A program made the translations under genes and the position numbers. Shown one piece after another: positions 9,575 through 20,496 of a DNA stretch of 64,000 nucleotides (the stretch's first letter is position 1; each line of letters starts with the position of its first letter). The notes below the pieces were generated by a model. That model searched no databases. It was not told the DNA's origin and was given only the letters and a program-made list of their open reading frames with translations. This DNA comes from Devosia sp. A8/3-2 (lineage in GTDB: Bacteria > Pseudomonadota > Alphaproteobacteria > Rhizobiales > Devosiaceae), in NCBI GenBank assembly GCA_025452255.1, contig CP104974.1, positions 1,799,001-1,863,000 of the forward strand, in the 5' to 3' direction.

Positions 9575-10136
9575 TTGGTGTCGCCGCTCAGATGGGGCCA
9601 ACTGGCGGCCAGATATTGCCAGCCGGTCCACAGCGTCAGGATGCCGGCGGCCCAGAGCGCGATGTCACTGACGAGGCCCGTGCCCGGCACGATGGGTTCT
9701 ACCAGCACGATGGCCAGCGCTACCAATTGCACGGTGGTTTTCCATTTGGCGAGCTTGCTGACCGGTAGGACGACTGCGGCATTGCCGAGGAATTCGCGCA
9801 GGCCGGGAATGAAGAATTCGCGGAACAGGATGGCGACAGCGGGGATCATGTCGAGCGCGGACAGGCTGCCGTCCCGGGCGAGGGCGGCAATGAGGATGCC
9901 GACGAGGAGCTTGTCGGCAATGGGGTCGAGCATGCGGCCGAGGGGGAATATTGATTCCGGGCGCGGGCCAGATAGCCATCGAGCCAGTCGCTGGCAGCGG
10001 CGAGGATATAGAGGATCAGCGCGACGATGCGCAGCGCGGTGCTGCCTTCCATCACCGGGGCGACAATGGGGATGATCGCGAGGATGCGCGCGATGGTGAT
10101 GAGATTGGGGACGAGCAGGAGCGGGTTTCTGGCCAT
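9571..10136 (-). CDS. pgsA: CDP-diacylglycerol-glycerol-3-phosphate 3-phosphatidyltransferase
   Basis: Inner-membrane enzyme for the committed step of phosphatidylglycerol synthesis. The CDP-alcohol phosphotransferase motif D-G-x2-A-R-x8-G-x3-D-x3-D is complete across a frame break near 9955: DGYLARARNQYSP continues as LGRMLDPIADK. Several membrane segments follow. It is the first gene of an overlapping pgsA-moaD-moaE unit, with stop and moaD start sharing ATGA. Confidence 0.93.
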
Positions 10137-10198
10137 GGGGGGACAGAACAGGATGGGGGCGAGGGGGTCAAGATGGTTTGACCGGGCATCGGAGTACC

Positions 10199-10247
10199 CC
10201 CTCCTAGCCCTCCCCCTGATAGGGGAGGGACTGTGCGGTGGGTTTGA
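10199..10247. repeat. Short dispersed inverted repeat, CCTCCCC/GGGGAGG family
   Basis: CCCTCCCCCTGATAGGGGAGGG forms a compact hairpin between the DAHP synthase stop and pgsA. Related hairpins with the same CTCCCC core lie at 34360, 37070, 46303 and 52773. Confidence 0.55.
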
Positions 10248-10259
10248 CTGGATAGTGCC

Positions 10260-11334
<1,075 letters not shown>

Positions 11335-11375
11335 TTTGTCGGTTCCTGAGGGTGTCTTGCTCGATGGCGGCCAAC

Positions 11376-11404
11376 AAAAAAGCCGCCTCGTGGATCGGGC
11401 GGCT
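11376..11404 (-). terminator. Attenuator terminator before the DAHP synthase
   Basis: On the minus strand AGCCGCC and GGCGGCT arms enclose a ten-base loop and are followed by TTTTTTG. It lies 42 bases before the DAHP synthase ATG and just after the leader peptide gene, so it would stop transcription ahead of the enzyme. The 5' arm can alternatively pair with GGCGG inside the leader reading frame, giving a possible antiterminator. Confidence 0.8.
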
Positions 11405-11434
11405 GGCTTCGGGTTTGGTCGTCTCTTAGTGAGA

Positions 11435-11512
11435 TCAGATCAAGCGCACAATAGCCTCCGCCGGGAGCGGATAGCTAAAATACCAAAACGAGATGGTTGC
11501 GACGGAGATCAT
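11435..11512 (-). CDS. Aromatic-rich leader peptide of the DAHP synthase attenuator
   Basis: A 25-codon reading frame starts ATG at 11512 and ends TGA at 11435. Its codons 9-14 read Phe-Trp-Tyr-Phe-Ser-Tyr, five aromatic codons among six. All three aromatic end products of the pathway are therefore sensed within 18 bases. A Rho-independent terminator follows within 35 bases. No strong ribosome site is visible before the ATG. This is the standard layout of ribosome-mediated transcription attenuation. Confidence 0.78.
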   Translation of the reverse strand: MISVATISFWYFSYPLPAEAIVRLI

Positions 11513-11586
11513 GGGGAAGATGTAGCGCGGGTTTGGGAAAGAGTCGAGGGGGAGATATTGGACGTTTGGAGGGGGAGGCCGATCCC

Positions 11587-13473
11587 TCACTCCACCCGGT
11601 TGAAATGGTCGTAGATCAGTTGCGCCATGGCGCTGGAAATGCCGGGGACGGCTTCGAGGTCGAGCAGGCTGGCGCGGCCGACGGCTTTGGCGGAGCCGAA
11701 ATGGTTGAGGAGGGCGCGTTTGCGGGTGGGGCCGATGCCTTCGATTTCGTCGAGCGGATTCTTGATCTGGGCCTTGCTGCGCTTGGCGCGGTGGGTGCCG
11801 ATGGCGAAGCGGTGGGCTTCGTCGCGCAGGCGCTGGACGTAATAGAGGACCGGGTCGCGGTGGGGGAGCATGAACGCCTCGCGGCCTTCCATGAAGAATT
11901 TTTCGCGGCCGGCATCGCGTTCCTCGCCCTTGGCAATGCCGATAAAGGTCACCTCCTTGGGCAGGTTGAGGGTGGCGATGACCTCGCGCACGGCGTTGAG
12001 CTGGCCGGCGCCGCCATCGATGAAGACGACGTCGGGCCAGTCGGGCATGCCGGCGTCTTCAACCTCGTCGGCTTCAGCATCGCTTTCATTGGCGAGGCGG
12101 GCGAAGCGGCGGGTCAGCACTTCGCGCATCATGCCGAAATCGTCGCCGGCGGCGATGTCGGATTTGATGTTGAAGGTACGGTAGTGCTTTTGGAGAAGCC
12201 TTCCTCGCCGGCAACGACCATGGCGCCGATCGCATTGGTGCCCGAGATATGGGAATTGTCGTAGATTTCGATGCGGCGCGGTGGCTCGTCGAGGCCGAAG
12301 CAATTGGCGACGCCTTCGAGCAGGGTGCGGTTGGTGGCGCCTTCGGCGAGCTGGCGGCCGAGGGCTTCGCGGGCATTGTTGAGGGCGTGGTTGACCGTGT
12401 CGCGCTTTTCGCCGCGCTTGGGCTGTTCGATATAGACGCGGCGGCCGGCGCGGGTGGAGAGCGCTTCTTCCATCACGTCGGGTTCTGCTCAGCTCGTGGC
12501 TGATCAGCACGAGGCGGGCCGGGGTGCGGTTTTCGTAGAACTGGCCGATAAAGGCTTCGAGCACTTCGGCGTCGCTGAGGCTGGCATCGGCGCGGGGGCG
12601 ATAGGGGTAATTGCCCCAGTTCTGGAAGGCGCGGAAGAAGAAGACCTGCACGCAGAACTGGCCGCCTTCGTGGTGGATGGCGAAGACGTCGGCCTCTTCT
12701 ACGGTCTTGGCGGTGCCGTCACCCCGGCTCTGGATCAAAGCGAGGGCGGAGAGGCGGTCGCGGATCAGGGCGGCGCGTTCGAAATCGAGTTGTTCGGCGG
12801 CCCGGTTCATATCGGCCTGCAGATGGTTGCAGCACGGCGCTGGACTTGCCGGAGAGGAATTGGCGAGCGTCTTCGACCAGTTCGCCATAGCCTTCAAGGC
12901 TGATTTCGCGGGTGCAGGGGGCGGCGCAGCGCTTGATCTGGAATTGCAGGCAGGGGCGGGTGCGGGCGGCGTAGAAGCTGTCCGAGCAATTGCGCAGCAG
13001 GAAGGCTTTTGCAGGCTCGCTATGGTGCGGCCGACGGCGGTGGCCGAGGCGAAGGGACCGAAATAGTGCCCTTTGCGGCGTCGTGTGCCGCGATGCTTGG
13101 TCAGCTCGGGCGCCTCATGATCGGTGGCGATCAGGATATAGGGGAAGCTCTTGTCGTCGCGCAGCAGCACGTTGAAGCGGGGCTTGAGCCGCTTGATCAT
13201 ATTGGCTTCGAGCAGCAGCGCTTCGGACTCGGTCTCGGTGCGCACGAATTCCATGGTCACGGTGGCCGCGATCATGCGTTGCAGGCGCACTTCGAGGCCA
13301 TCGGGGCGGGTGTAATTGGTGACGCGCGCCTTCAGGTTCCGCGCTTTGCCCACATACATGACCTCGCCTTCCGCATCGAGCATGCGGTAGACGCCGGGCG
13401 CGGCGGGCAGGGTGCGCACGAAAGCGCGGATGACTTCGTGGCCGCTGGGCGGGGGCGTGGTGTCGTCGGTCAT
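11587..13473 (-). CDS. uvrC: Excinuclease ABC subunit C
   Basis: Nuclease of nucleotide excision repair that makes both incisions around a lesion bound by UvrB. In order: the GIY-YIG nuclease domain ([23 protein letters not shown]), the UVR motif [20 protein letters not shown], the RNase H-like half with [19 protein letters not shown], and the helix-hairpin-helix C-terminus [20 protein letters not shown]. Frame slips near 12990, 12835, 12485 and 12190 corrupt stretches between these. Corrected length is about 629 residues. Its start overlaps the stop of the upstream reductase gene. Confidence 0.94.
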   Translation of the reverse strand: MTDDTTPPPSGHEVIRAFVRTLPAAPGVYRMLDAEGEVMYVGKARNLKARVTNYTRPDGLEVRLQRMIAATVTMEFVRTETESEALLLEANMIKRLKPRFNVLLRDDKSFPYILIATDHEAPELTKHRGTRRRKGHYFGPFASATAVGRTIASLQKPSCCAIARTASTPPAPAPACNSRSSAAPPPAPAKSALKAMANWSKTLANSSPASPAPCCNHLQADMNRAAEQLDFERAALIRDRLSALALIQSRGDGTAKTVEEADVFAIHHEGGQFCVQVFFFRAFQNWGNYPYRPRADASLSDAEVLEAFIGQFYENRTPARLVLISHELSRTRRDGRSALHPRRPPRLYRTAQARRKARHGQPRPQQCPRSPRPPARRRRHQPHPARRRRQLLRPRRATAPHRNLRQFPYLGHQCDRRHGRCRRGRLLQKHYRTFNIKSDIAAGDDFGMMREVLTRRFARLANESDAEADEVEDAGMPDWPDVVFIDGGAGQLNAVREVIATLNLPKEVTFIGIAKGEERDAGREKFFMEGREAFMLPHRDPVLYYVQRLRDEAHRFAIGTHRAKRSKAQIKNPLDEIEGIGPTRKRALLNHFGSAKAVGRASLLDLEAVPGISSAMAQLIYDHFNRVE

Positions 13474-14250
13474 GATCGTGGGGTCGGTCCGCGGCGGGCC
13501 GGAAATTCGAGATGTTCGCCGCCATCGAGGGCAATCATCTGCCCGGTCATGCTGGGCAGGCCCAGAATGGCAATGACGCCCCGGGCGATGCCTGCTGCGT
13601 CGGCGGCATGTTGCAGGGGCAGTTCGGCGCGTCGCTGGTCGAACTTGGCCTGCGGGATGGCGGGCGGCGCGACGGCGGGGCCGGGGGCAATGGCATTGAC
13701 GCGAATGGCGGGGGCCAGCGACTGGGCCAGAGTGCGCGTCATGGTCCAGAGCACGGATTTGCTGAGGGTATAGCTGAAATAGGCGGGGGAGAGATCGAGC
13801 ACGCGTTCATCGATGATGTTGACGATATTGCCATCCTGCCCCTCGGGCAGTTGCGCGGCGAAGTCGCGCGACAGGAAGGCGGGGGCCTCGGCATGAATGG
13901 CGAAATGGGCGTCCCACAGGGTTTCGTCAAGGTCGTGGGCGCTGTCGCGTTGGTAGAGCGAGGCATTGTTGATGAGTGTGGTCAGCGGGCCGAAGAATTT
14001 GCTGGCTTCGGCAATCAGATCAGCGCGCTGGCTGCGATCAGCGAGGTCGGCTCGGATGGCCGCGGCTTGCCTGCCAGCGGCTTGAATTTCCGCAATGATC
14101 TGCTGTGCGCCATCCGCGTTGGCGCGATAGTGGGCGATGACCGAATGGCCGGCCTGCGCCGTGGCCAGCGATGGCAGCGCCAATGCGGTCGCCCGCGCCG
14201 GTGACGAGGGCAACGGGAGGATGCGACGATGGGGGCGTTAAATTGCTCAT
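13470..14250 (-). CDS. Short-chain dehydrogenase/reductase (pteridine reductase-like)
   Basis: NAD(P)-dependent Rossmann-fold oxidoreductase. The cofactor motif VTGAGDRIGAAIA is read from ATG 14250 and the frame then slips near 14175. The rest shows TLINNASLYQRD, the catalytic YFSYTLSKSVLW (Tyr-x3-Lys) and VNAIAPGP. The T-G-x3-R-I-G variant and NNAS block resemble pteridine reductase-like members, but the substrate is not certain. It overlaps uvrC by ATGA. Confidence 0.85.
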
Positions 14251-14473
14251 TGGGGCCGGATTCGGTGCGTTTGCGGGACCATAGGCCGCTTTGGGCGGCC
14301 ACATCAATCTCTGCGTACAGATGGGGAACAAGCTAGTAATGGCCAATTCTATCGCGCAGTCATACTGACAGGATTAGACAGTAGTCTTGTCCTTTTGTTG
14401 CACAACGAACAGCAGTAGATTGTTTACTGTCCGTGGGGCGAGGGCTCTGCACGGCGTATAGGAGAGGGACACT

Positions 14474-14790
14474 ATGGAAGTCATCGTACCTATTCTCGTG
14501 CAGCTGATCGCCGGTGGGGCCGGCGGCAATGTGATCGGCCAGCTTATCAAGAGCCTCAATCTCGGACCGACCGGCAATACGATTGCCGGCGCCGTCGGCG
14601 GCGTGGCCGGGACTCGGCTGGCAAGCCTCATCCTGTGGCTGAGCGGGCTGGTTGGCGGTGCGACTGCTGCGGCGGCGACCGGGGCCGCGACGGGCGGGCT
14701 CTGATATCGGCGCACTGGTTGGCCGTGGCGCAACGGGCCCGGTCGGCGGCGGCATCCTGACCGCCATTGCCGGCATGGTCAAATCGGCTA
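14474..14790 (+). CDS. Small glycine/alanine-rich membrane protein, 3' end lost
   Basis: Begins MEVIVPILVQLIAGGAGGNVIG after a GGAGAGGG ribosome site, with two hydrophobic Gly/Ala-rich helices. A frame slip near 14700 leads into DIGALVGRG and VGGGILTAIAGMVKSA. No stop follows in that frame before the sequence turns into the body of a transporter, so the end of this gene and the start of the next seem to be missing. Function unknown. Confidence 0.6.
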
Positions 14791-14796
14791 CTGCCA

Positions 14797-15642
14797 TTCG
14801 GCGCGCAGGATGCGATCTCCAAAATCCCGGTGCAGAATTATTCGACCTTTCAGGTCACGATGATGCGCTATTGGGGCTTTGCCGCCTTCTCCCTGTGGCT
14901 GGTGATGCGGCAAGCCCCGCTGCGGCAGGCGCTGAGCTCGAAAGTGCCGGCATTGCAGGTGCTGCGTGGCGCCTTGCTGATCATTGAAATCTGGTGTTTT
15001 GCGCGGGCGCTGCAAAGCGTGCCGCTGGGCGAATTGCAGGCCATTTCGCTGGTCTATCCGCTGCTGGTGACGCTGTTTGCCATTCCGCTCCCGGGCGAGA
15101 AGGTCGGCGTGTTCCGCTTCGTCGCGGTGCTGGTAGGGTTTGCCGGCGCCATGGTGATCGTGCGGCCGGGCGGATTGCCGCTCGATTGGGGCGTGGCTTT
15201 TGCCGTTTTGTCCTCCGTGCTGTACGCGCTTTATCTGGTGATCACGCGCAAGGTCAGCCGCTATGATAGCGCGGCCACCAGCATGGCCTATACGGGCGTG
15301 GTTGGGCTGGTGTTGTCGAGCGCGGTGGGCGTGTTCTTCTGGCAGAATATGGGCTGGGTGGATGTGCTGCTGGTCTGCATCATCATGGTGACCACCTGTG
15401 TGGGTCACGGGCTGATGGTGTTTGCGCTGTCCATGGCGCCGGCCAGCGTGATCCAGCCGTTCAATTATTTCTCGCTGCCCCGGGCCATTTTGCTCAGCGC
15501 CGTGGTGTTCGGGCACTGGATCGATGGCATCTCGCTGATCGGGGCGGGCATCATCGTGGTGGCGGGGCTGGTGGTGATGGCGCGGGAGCGGATGCGCAAG
15601 GTGGCCGTGACGCCCGATGCGAGCCTGCCGGGTCATGAATGA
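14797..15642 (+). CDS. EamA/DMT family transporter, 5' truncated
   Basis: Inner-membrane drug/metabolite transporter with about nine recognisable membrane segments and two EamA repeats (FRFVAVLVGFAGAMVIVRPG ends the first). It enters at FGAQDAISKIPVQNYSTFQ, which in family members lies inside the first helix, so roughly 20-30 N-terminal residues and the start codon are absent. The fusion point with the small glycine-rich protein lies near 14790. Substrate unknown. Confidence 0.8.
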   Translation, partial: FGAQDAISKIPVQNYSTFQVTMMRYWGFAAFSLWLVMRQAPLRQALSSKVPALQVLRGALLIIEIWCFARALQSVPLGELQAISLVYPLLVTLFAIPLPGEKVGVFRFVAVLVGFAGAMVIVRPGGLPLDWGVAFAVLSSVLYALYLVITRKVSRYDSAATSMAYTGVVGLVLSSAVGVFFWQNMGWVDVLLVCIIMVTTCVGHGLMVFALSMAPASVIQPFNYFSLPRAILLSAVVFGHWIDGISLIGAGIIVVAGLVVMARERMRKVAVTPDASLPGHE

Positions 15643-15644
15643 GA

Positions 15645-15669
15645 AACGCCGCCCCCGAGGGGCGGCGTT
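15645..15669. terminator. Bidirectional hairpin terminator
   Basis: AACGCCGCCCC and GGGGCGGCGTT arms with a short loop lie between two convergent genes. A T-rich stretch (TATTGTTT) follows on the plus strand. Confidence 0.7.
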
Positions 15670-15693
15670 ATTGTTTGGGCTTAGGACGAAATC

Positions 15694-16182
15694 CTAATTG
15701 CCCATGCAGACATAACCCTGCGGACCATTGAAGCAGACGCTGCCGTTACCGCCACCGGGATAGCCGGGCTGCGGACGCGGCGGGCGTGGGCGGTCCCAGC
15801 CACCACCCCAATGGGGTGGGCGCGGACGGTCCCAACCACCACCCCAGTGGGGCGGACGTGGCGGGCGCGGGTTCCGTGTCGGCGGGGGCGGAGGCGGACG
15901 ATTCCAGCCATTGTCCCAGCCGCCGCCGGCGCTCAGGTAATTGGCGGAAACCCAGCCATCGGGGCCGCGTTTTTCGATATAGCACCAGCTGCCGCGGCAC
16001 TGCTGAACGTCAACCTGTTCGCCACGGCGCAGTGTATCAACCACGCCATAGCCGGTGCCGGGGCCGGACCGCACATTGACATTGCTGGTAACATAGGCCG
16101 GGGCAGCCATGGCGGCCGTAGCGGTTGCAAGCACTGCAAAAACCGCCAGTCCGCCTGCGATGAGTTTGTTTTTCAGAGCCAT
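15694..16182 (-). CDS. Secreted SH3 domain protein with W-G-G-G-W-D repeats
   Basis: A signal peptide (KNKLIAGGLAVFAVLATATA, cleaved near AMA-AP) is followed by a bacterial SH3 domain: NVNVRSGPGTGYGVVDTLRRG, QCRGSWCYIEK, GWVSANYL. The C-terminal half is a proline-rich tail with tandem WGGGWDRPRPP units and a final cysteine pair. The ATG at 16182 has an AAAGGAG site seven bases upstream. It is probably periplasmic and envelope-associated. Four related SH3 proteins occur elsewhere in the window (21518, 29072, 30011, 30782). Confidence 0.85.
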   Translation of the reverse strand: MALKNKLIAGGLAVFAVLATATAAMAAPAYVTSNVNVRSGPGTGYGVVDTLRRGEQVDVQQCRGSWCYIEKRGPDGWVSANYLSAGGGWDNGWNRPPPPPPTRNPRPPRPPHWGGGWDRPRPPHWGGGWDRPRPPRPQPGYPGGGNGSVCFNGPQGYVCMGN

Positions 16183-16300
16183 TGTTGAACTCCTTTCCCT
16201 GTTAAGCACCTCTGTGCCTGTGAGTACAGAAAACACCATTGTCGATGAACCGGAGCTGAATGGGTTGGTCATGTAGGAGTGGGGTTTTGGGGGGCCTAAC

Positions 16301-16409
16301 CACCGCGTTTCCCTCGGGCTCGACCTGAGGGGCTGCCGGGGTCGGCACTATGTTCAGTGCGGGAGCTGAGTGGCCCTCGGGTCAAGCCCGAGGGAGATGC
16401 GGTGGGTGG
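16301..16409. repeat. Dispersed inverted repeat, second copy of the CCCTCGGG family
   Basis: CCACCGCGTTTCCCTCGGGC starts the left arm, and TGGCCCTCGGGTCAAGCCCG continuing AGGGAGATGCGGTGGG forms the right arm. Same family as 8717-8817. Between this repeat and the SH3 gene start there is only that gene's leader. Confidence 0.7.
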
Positions 16410-16434
16410 GGGAGATGGGCGCTGAACAAGGGCC

Positions 16435-16857
16435 TCAGAGCTTGAGCAAATCCACGAAACGCTTGAGCGTGGCTGCCAGTTTTTTGCTGTGCTTGGGTTT
16501 CAACTCGCCCAGTAACGCCTCTTCGAGCTGGGTCCAGTGATCGGCCGAGCCATTGCGGATGCGCACGCCGCGGTCGGTGAGGGCGATGCCGGGAGCCAGT
16601 TCTGGGCCGACGGCCCGGCGGGTGACCAATCTGCGCTCGATGAGGCGGAGGAGGCGGGTCTGCAGGTTCTCGACCGGCAGGCCCAGTTGGTGGGCGAGGT
16701 CAGCCTCGGTGGCGCCGGAGCGGCCGAGTTCGAACAGGACCGCATCGTCGCCGGGCTCGAGCCCGCGTTCGAGCAGCGGCAGCAGCAGGGCCTTGTGGGC
16801 GAGCTGGCCGGCTTCGATCAGCCGGTAGAGCGTGGAGCGGGACGAGGGTTTGGACAT
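16435..16857 (-). CDS. MarR-like winged-helix regulator
   Basis: About 140 residues. It has an N-terminal helix (RSTLYRLIEAGQLAHKALLLPLLE), then a winged helix (GLEPGDDAVLFELGRSGATEADLAHQLGLPVENLQTRLLRLIERRLVTRR) and a C-terminal helix rich in lysine. The architecture matches MarR proteins. The ligand and targets are unknown. It is divergent from the creatininase-family gene, 150 bases away. Confidence 0.7.
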   Translation of the reverse strand: MSKPSSRSTLYRLIEAGQLAHKALLLPLLERGLEPGDDAVLFELGRSGATEADLAHQLGLPVENLQTRLLRLIERRLVTRRAVGPELAPGIALTDRGVRIRNGSADHWTQLEEALLGELKPKHSKKLAATLKRFVDLLKL

Positions 16858-17006
16858 GAGTGGGAAAATAGTCCGAACTCCTTGGGCACGTCGATCAGCC
16901 ATTCCATCCTATCGTTAATCGGGTAACGACCAAGGCCCGTTATTGTTCACTGGGCGCAGATGCGTTATGCGTTCAATTGCCCCCATAAAATTGAACGGAG
17001 CGCAGC

Positions 17007-17794
17007 TTGGCCACCCATTTTGCCGAACAGCTGACCGCACCGGAATTTGCCCGCTTTGCCGGTCCGCAGACCATTGCCGTGCTGCCCGTGGCCGCGATCG
17101 AGCCGCATGGGCCGCACCTGCCGCTCTCGACCGATTGCGATATTGCAAAGGGGCATCTGGGCCGGCTGGGAGATTATCTGAGCCCGGAGCGGGACCTGTT
17201 GGTGCTGCCGTTGCAGGCCATCGGGCATAGTCTTGAGCATTCGGGCTTTGCCGGGGTGTTCACCCATGGCGCGGAAACCCTGCTGACAGCGTGGAGCGAT
17301 GTGGTTGGCGCGGCGGTCGAGGCCGGCGTGCGCAAGCTGATCGTGGTGTCCAGCCATGGCGGCAATTCCGAAGTGGTGGCGCTGCTGGCGACGCGGTTGC
17401 GGGCGCAGCGGGATATGCTGGCGGTGAGCGCGGCTCGGCTGCGATTTGGCCAGCCCGAGGGGCTGTTTGCCGACAATGAGCTGGCCTATGGCATTCATGG
17501 CGGCGATATCGAGACATCCTTGATGCTGCATTATTGGCCCGACGCGGTGCGGCAGCAGCATCTGGCGGATTTCGATTCGGCGGCCTCGCGCTGGGATGCG
17601 GAGACGCGTTGGCTCAAGATGCATGGGCGGACGCGGCCGGGCTGGCTGAGCCGCGATCTCAACCCGCAGGGGGCGGCGGGCAATGCCTTGCTGGCGAGTG
17701 CGGAAAGGGCGCGGCGAGCGCCGAGCATGCGCTGCGGGGCTTTGCCCAATTGGTGGATGAAGTTGGCGCCTTTGATCTGGGCAGGTTGGAGTAG
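17007..17794 (+). CDS. Creatininase family protein
   Basis: Metal-dependent amidohydrolase of the creatininase family, members of which open creatinine or lactam-type rings. Metal ligands are visible: Glu and His in AIEPHGPHLPLSTDCDIA, the SSHGGNSEVVALL block, and the HGGDIETSLML glutamate. I chose the TTG start at 17007 because GGAG lies six bases before it and no ATG fits. The frame slips near 17705; the natural end is GAFDLGRLE at 17794. A LysR regulator follows after three bases. Confidence 0.85.
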
Positions 17795-17797
17795 GAT

Positions 17798-18698
17798 ATG
17801 ACGCAGGATCTGGCCCGTATTCGTGCCTTCGTGCAGGTGTTCGATTCCGGCGGCTTTTCGTCGGCGGCGCCAGCATGGGCGCTCCAAGGCGCTGCTCAGC
17901 AAATATGTGACCGATCTTGAGGACTATCTGGGCGTGCGGTTGATGAACCGCACCACGCGCAAACTGAGCCTGACCGAGGCGGGGGAAGCTTATTACCGGG
18001 AGGCCAGCGCGCTGTTGCAGCAGTTGGATGATCTGGACGCGACGATCACCGACCAGACGGCCGAGCCGCGCGGGCTGTTGCGGGTATCGGCGCCGCGCAA
18101 TTTTGGCGAGGACACACTGGCGCCGGCGATTTTCGCTTATCTGGCCAAATATCCCAAGGTGACGCTCGATCTGCGGCTGGAGGATCGCTATGTCGACTCG
18201 GTCGATGAGGGGATCGACGTGGCGCTGCGGATTTCGACGCTGCAGGATTCCTCGCTGATCGCCCGCAAGATTGCCGATATGCATATCGTGATCGGCGGGG
18301 CGCCCTCGCTGCTCAAGACGCTGGGGACGCCCGATCACCCCGATGCGCTGCGGACCATGCCCTGCATTGTCGACACCAATCTGCAGGGGCAATCGAACTG
18401 GCGTTTCATCGATGAGGAGGGCAAAACCATCTCCATTCCGGTGAGTGGGCCGGTGCGGGTCAATTCTCCGTTAGCGGCGCGGCAGGCGGCCATTGTCGGT
18501 CTCGGCTTTGCCGCATTGCCATCCTACCTCGCTGATCCGGCAGTGGCCAAAGGTGAGCTTGTTCCGGTGCTGACCCGCTATCTGCAAACCGGCCAGACGC
18601 TGCAGGCGGTGTATCCGCACCGGCGGCATCTGGCGGGCAAAGTGCGGGCGCTGATCGACCATCTGGTCGAGTGGTTCCAGAAGCATCCGATCAGTTAG
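17798..18698 (+). CDS. LysR family transcriptional regulator
   Basis: N-terminal winged helix-turn-helix (ARIRAFVQVFDSGGFSSAA, then SKALLSKYVTDLEDYLGVRLMNRTTRKLSLTEAG) plus the substrate-binding domain. The frame slips near 17868 inside the helix-turn-helix. It is co-directional with the creatininase-family gene, an unusual arrangement for LysR, which more often lies divergent from its target. Confidence 0.9.
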
Positions 18699-18707
18699 GG
18701 GCATTGC

Positions 18708-20394
18708 GTGACGGTTTCGAATTTGGCCCGCCTGTTGGCGGTGGTTTTGGCCGGTCTGCTCGCCCTGATGACGCCGGCCCGGGCACATCCGCATATTTTC
18801 ATCGATGCCAAGGTGAGCGTTCAGTTCGACGACAGTGGCGCTGTCGTGGGGCTCAAGCATAATTGGACGTTTGACGAGGCGTTTTCGTCCCGGGTGATCC
18901 AGGGCTCGATACCAATGGCGACTGGATCACCAGCCCCGAAGAATTGCAGGGGCTGGCGGATGAAAATGTCGCCGGGCTGGGCGAATTCGAATTCTACACC
19001 TTTGCCGGCTCGCAGGATCTCGTTGCTGAAATTCCAGGCGTTGGGCGACCAACACATGGTCTATGAGAATGGGCGGGTGACGCTGAGCTATTCGCTAAAA
19101 ACCGAGCGGCCGCATCCGGTTGGGCAGCGGTTCGAGCTGGGTGTTTATGACCCCGACTATTATGTGGCGATTACCTTTGCCGACAAAAGCGATGTGACGC
19201 TAGAAAATGCGCCGGGCAGTTGCGCGGTGACGCTCGATCCGCCCAAGGACATGGACCCGGACGTGCAGAGCCGGCTCTATGCGCTGGGACCCGATGTGAC
19301 GGAACTGCCGCCCGATCTGGCCGCCGCGATGCGGGGCACGCAGGGGATGATCGTGATCACCTGTGGCGATGCGCCGGCTGCAGCGCCCTCGACGGCGCTG
19401 GATGCTATCAATGACTCGGCGGTGGCAAAACCCTCCATCCCCTTTGGCGGGCCGCCGCCGGAGCCGGGGCTGAACCTGCCGCGCACCGGATTTTTCGGTT
19501 GGCTGCAGGAGCAGCAGCGTAATTTCTATGGCGCGATGAATGCCGCGCTGGGCGCTGCGCACCGATTGGACGGCGTTCTGGCTGCTGGGCGGGCTGAGCT
19601 TTCTTTATGGCGTGTTCCACGCGGCCGGGCCGGGGCATGGCAAGGTGGTCATCTCCTCCTATGTGCTGGCCAATGAAACGCAGGTGCGGCGCGGGGTGAT
19701 CCTCAGCGTGATCTCGGCGATGATCCAGTCGACGGTCGCAGTGCTGTTTGTGCTGGTTGCCGCCGGGATTTTGGGCATGACCAGCATTGCGATGGGCGAC
19801 GCGGCGAACTGGATCGGCATTGTCTCCTACGGAATGGTGGCGCTGCTGGGTCTGTGGCTGATCGCGCGCAAGCTGTTTGGCTGGGGGCATTCGCACCATC
19901 ACCACCATGCCGATGACATGGCGCAGAAGGCGCATGCGCATTTGCACGATGATGAGCATGACCATCACGGACACGATCACCATGGGCATAATCATCATGA
20001 CCACGATCACGGCCACCATGAGCACCACGACCATGATCACCACGGCCACCAGCATATCGTGACGCCGGAGGCGGCGAGCGGGACTCGGCGGGAGCAATTG
20101 GGCGTGGTGCTGGCGGTTAGCCTGCGGCCCTGTTCGGGGGCGTTGGTGGTGCTGGTCTTTGCGCTGTCGCAGGGGCTGCTGGCGGCGGGGATTGTGGCCG
20201 TGTTCCTGATGGGGGCGGGGACGGCGATCACTGTGGCGGCTTTGGCAACCCCGGCGGTGACAGCCAAGGGATTGGCGCGGCGGATCGGCGGTGTCGACAA
20301 TCCGGTGACCACGGCTGTGCTGTGGTGGGCGGAACTGGCGGGGGCCGTGCTGGTGCTGGTGTTTGGGGTGTTGCTATTGATTGCGAGTTTGTAG
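18708..20394 (+). CDS. DUF1007 domain fused to NicO-type nickel/cobalt transporter
   Basis: One long frame of about 560 residues joins two families. Residues 1-220 are a DUF1007 periplasmic domain with a signal peptide ending TPARA and HPHIFIDAKVSV. A proline-rich linker leads at about residue 265 into a NicO membrane domain (LLGGLSFLYGVFHAAGPGHGKVVISSYVLANE, SLRPCSGALVVLVFALSQG). A cytoplasmic loop at 19889-20057 has about 35 histidines. Frame slips near 18905, 19030 and 19556 were bridged. There is no stop between the domains. Probably a nickel or cobalt carrier; direction is uncertain. Confidence 0.82.
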
Positions 20395-20496
20395 GAGGGT
20401 TCCCCGCCAAAAGCGCGACCCATCGCCGCCTTGCGGTTATGGTGCGAGCCGCTATGGTGCGCCCAACGTTAGAATTCTTCCAAACAGCTCCATTTC

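Noticed and set aside
16965-18392. 475-codon open frame on the minus strand opposite the creatininase and LysR genes
   Set aside because: It mirrors two well-supported plus-strand genes and is rich in H/R/Q as antisense frames of GC-rich genes are.
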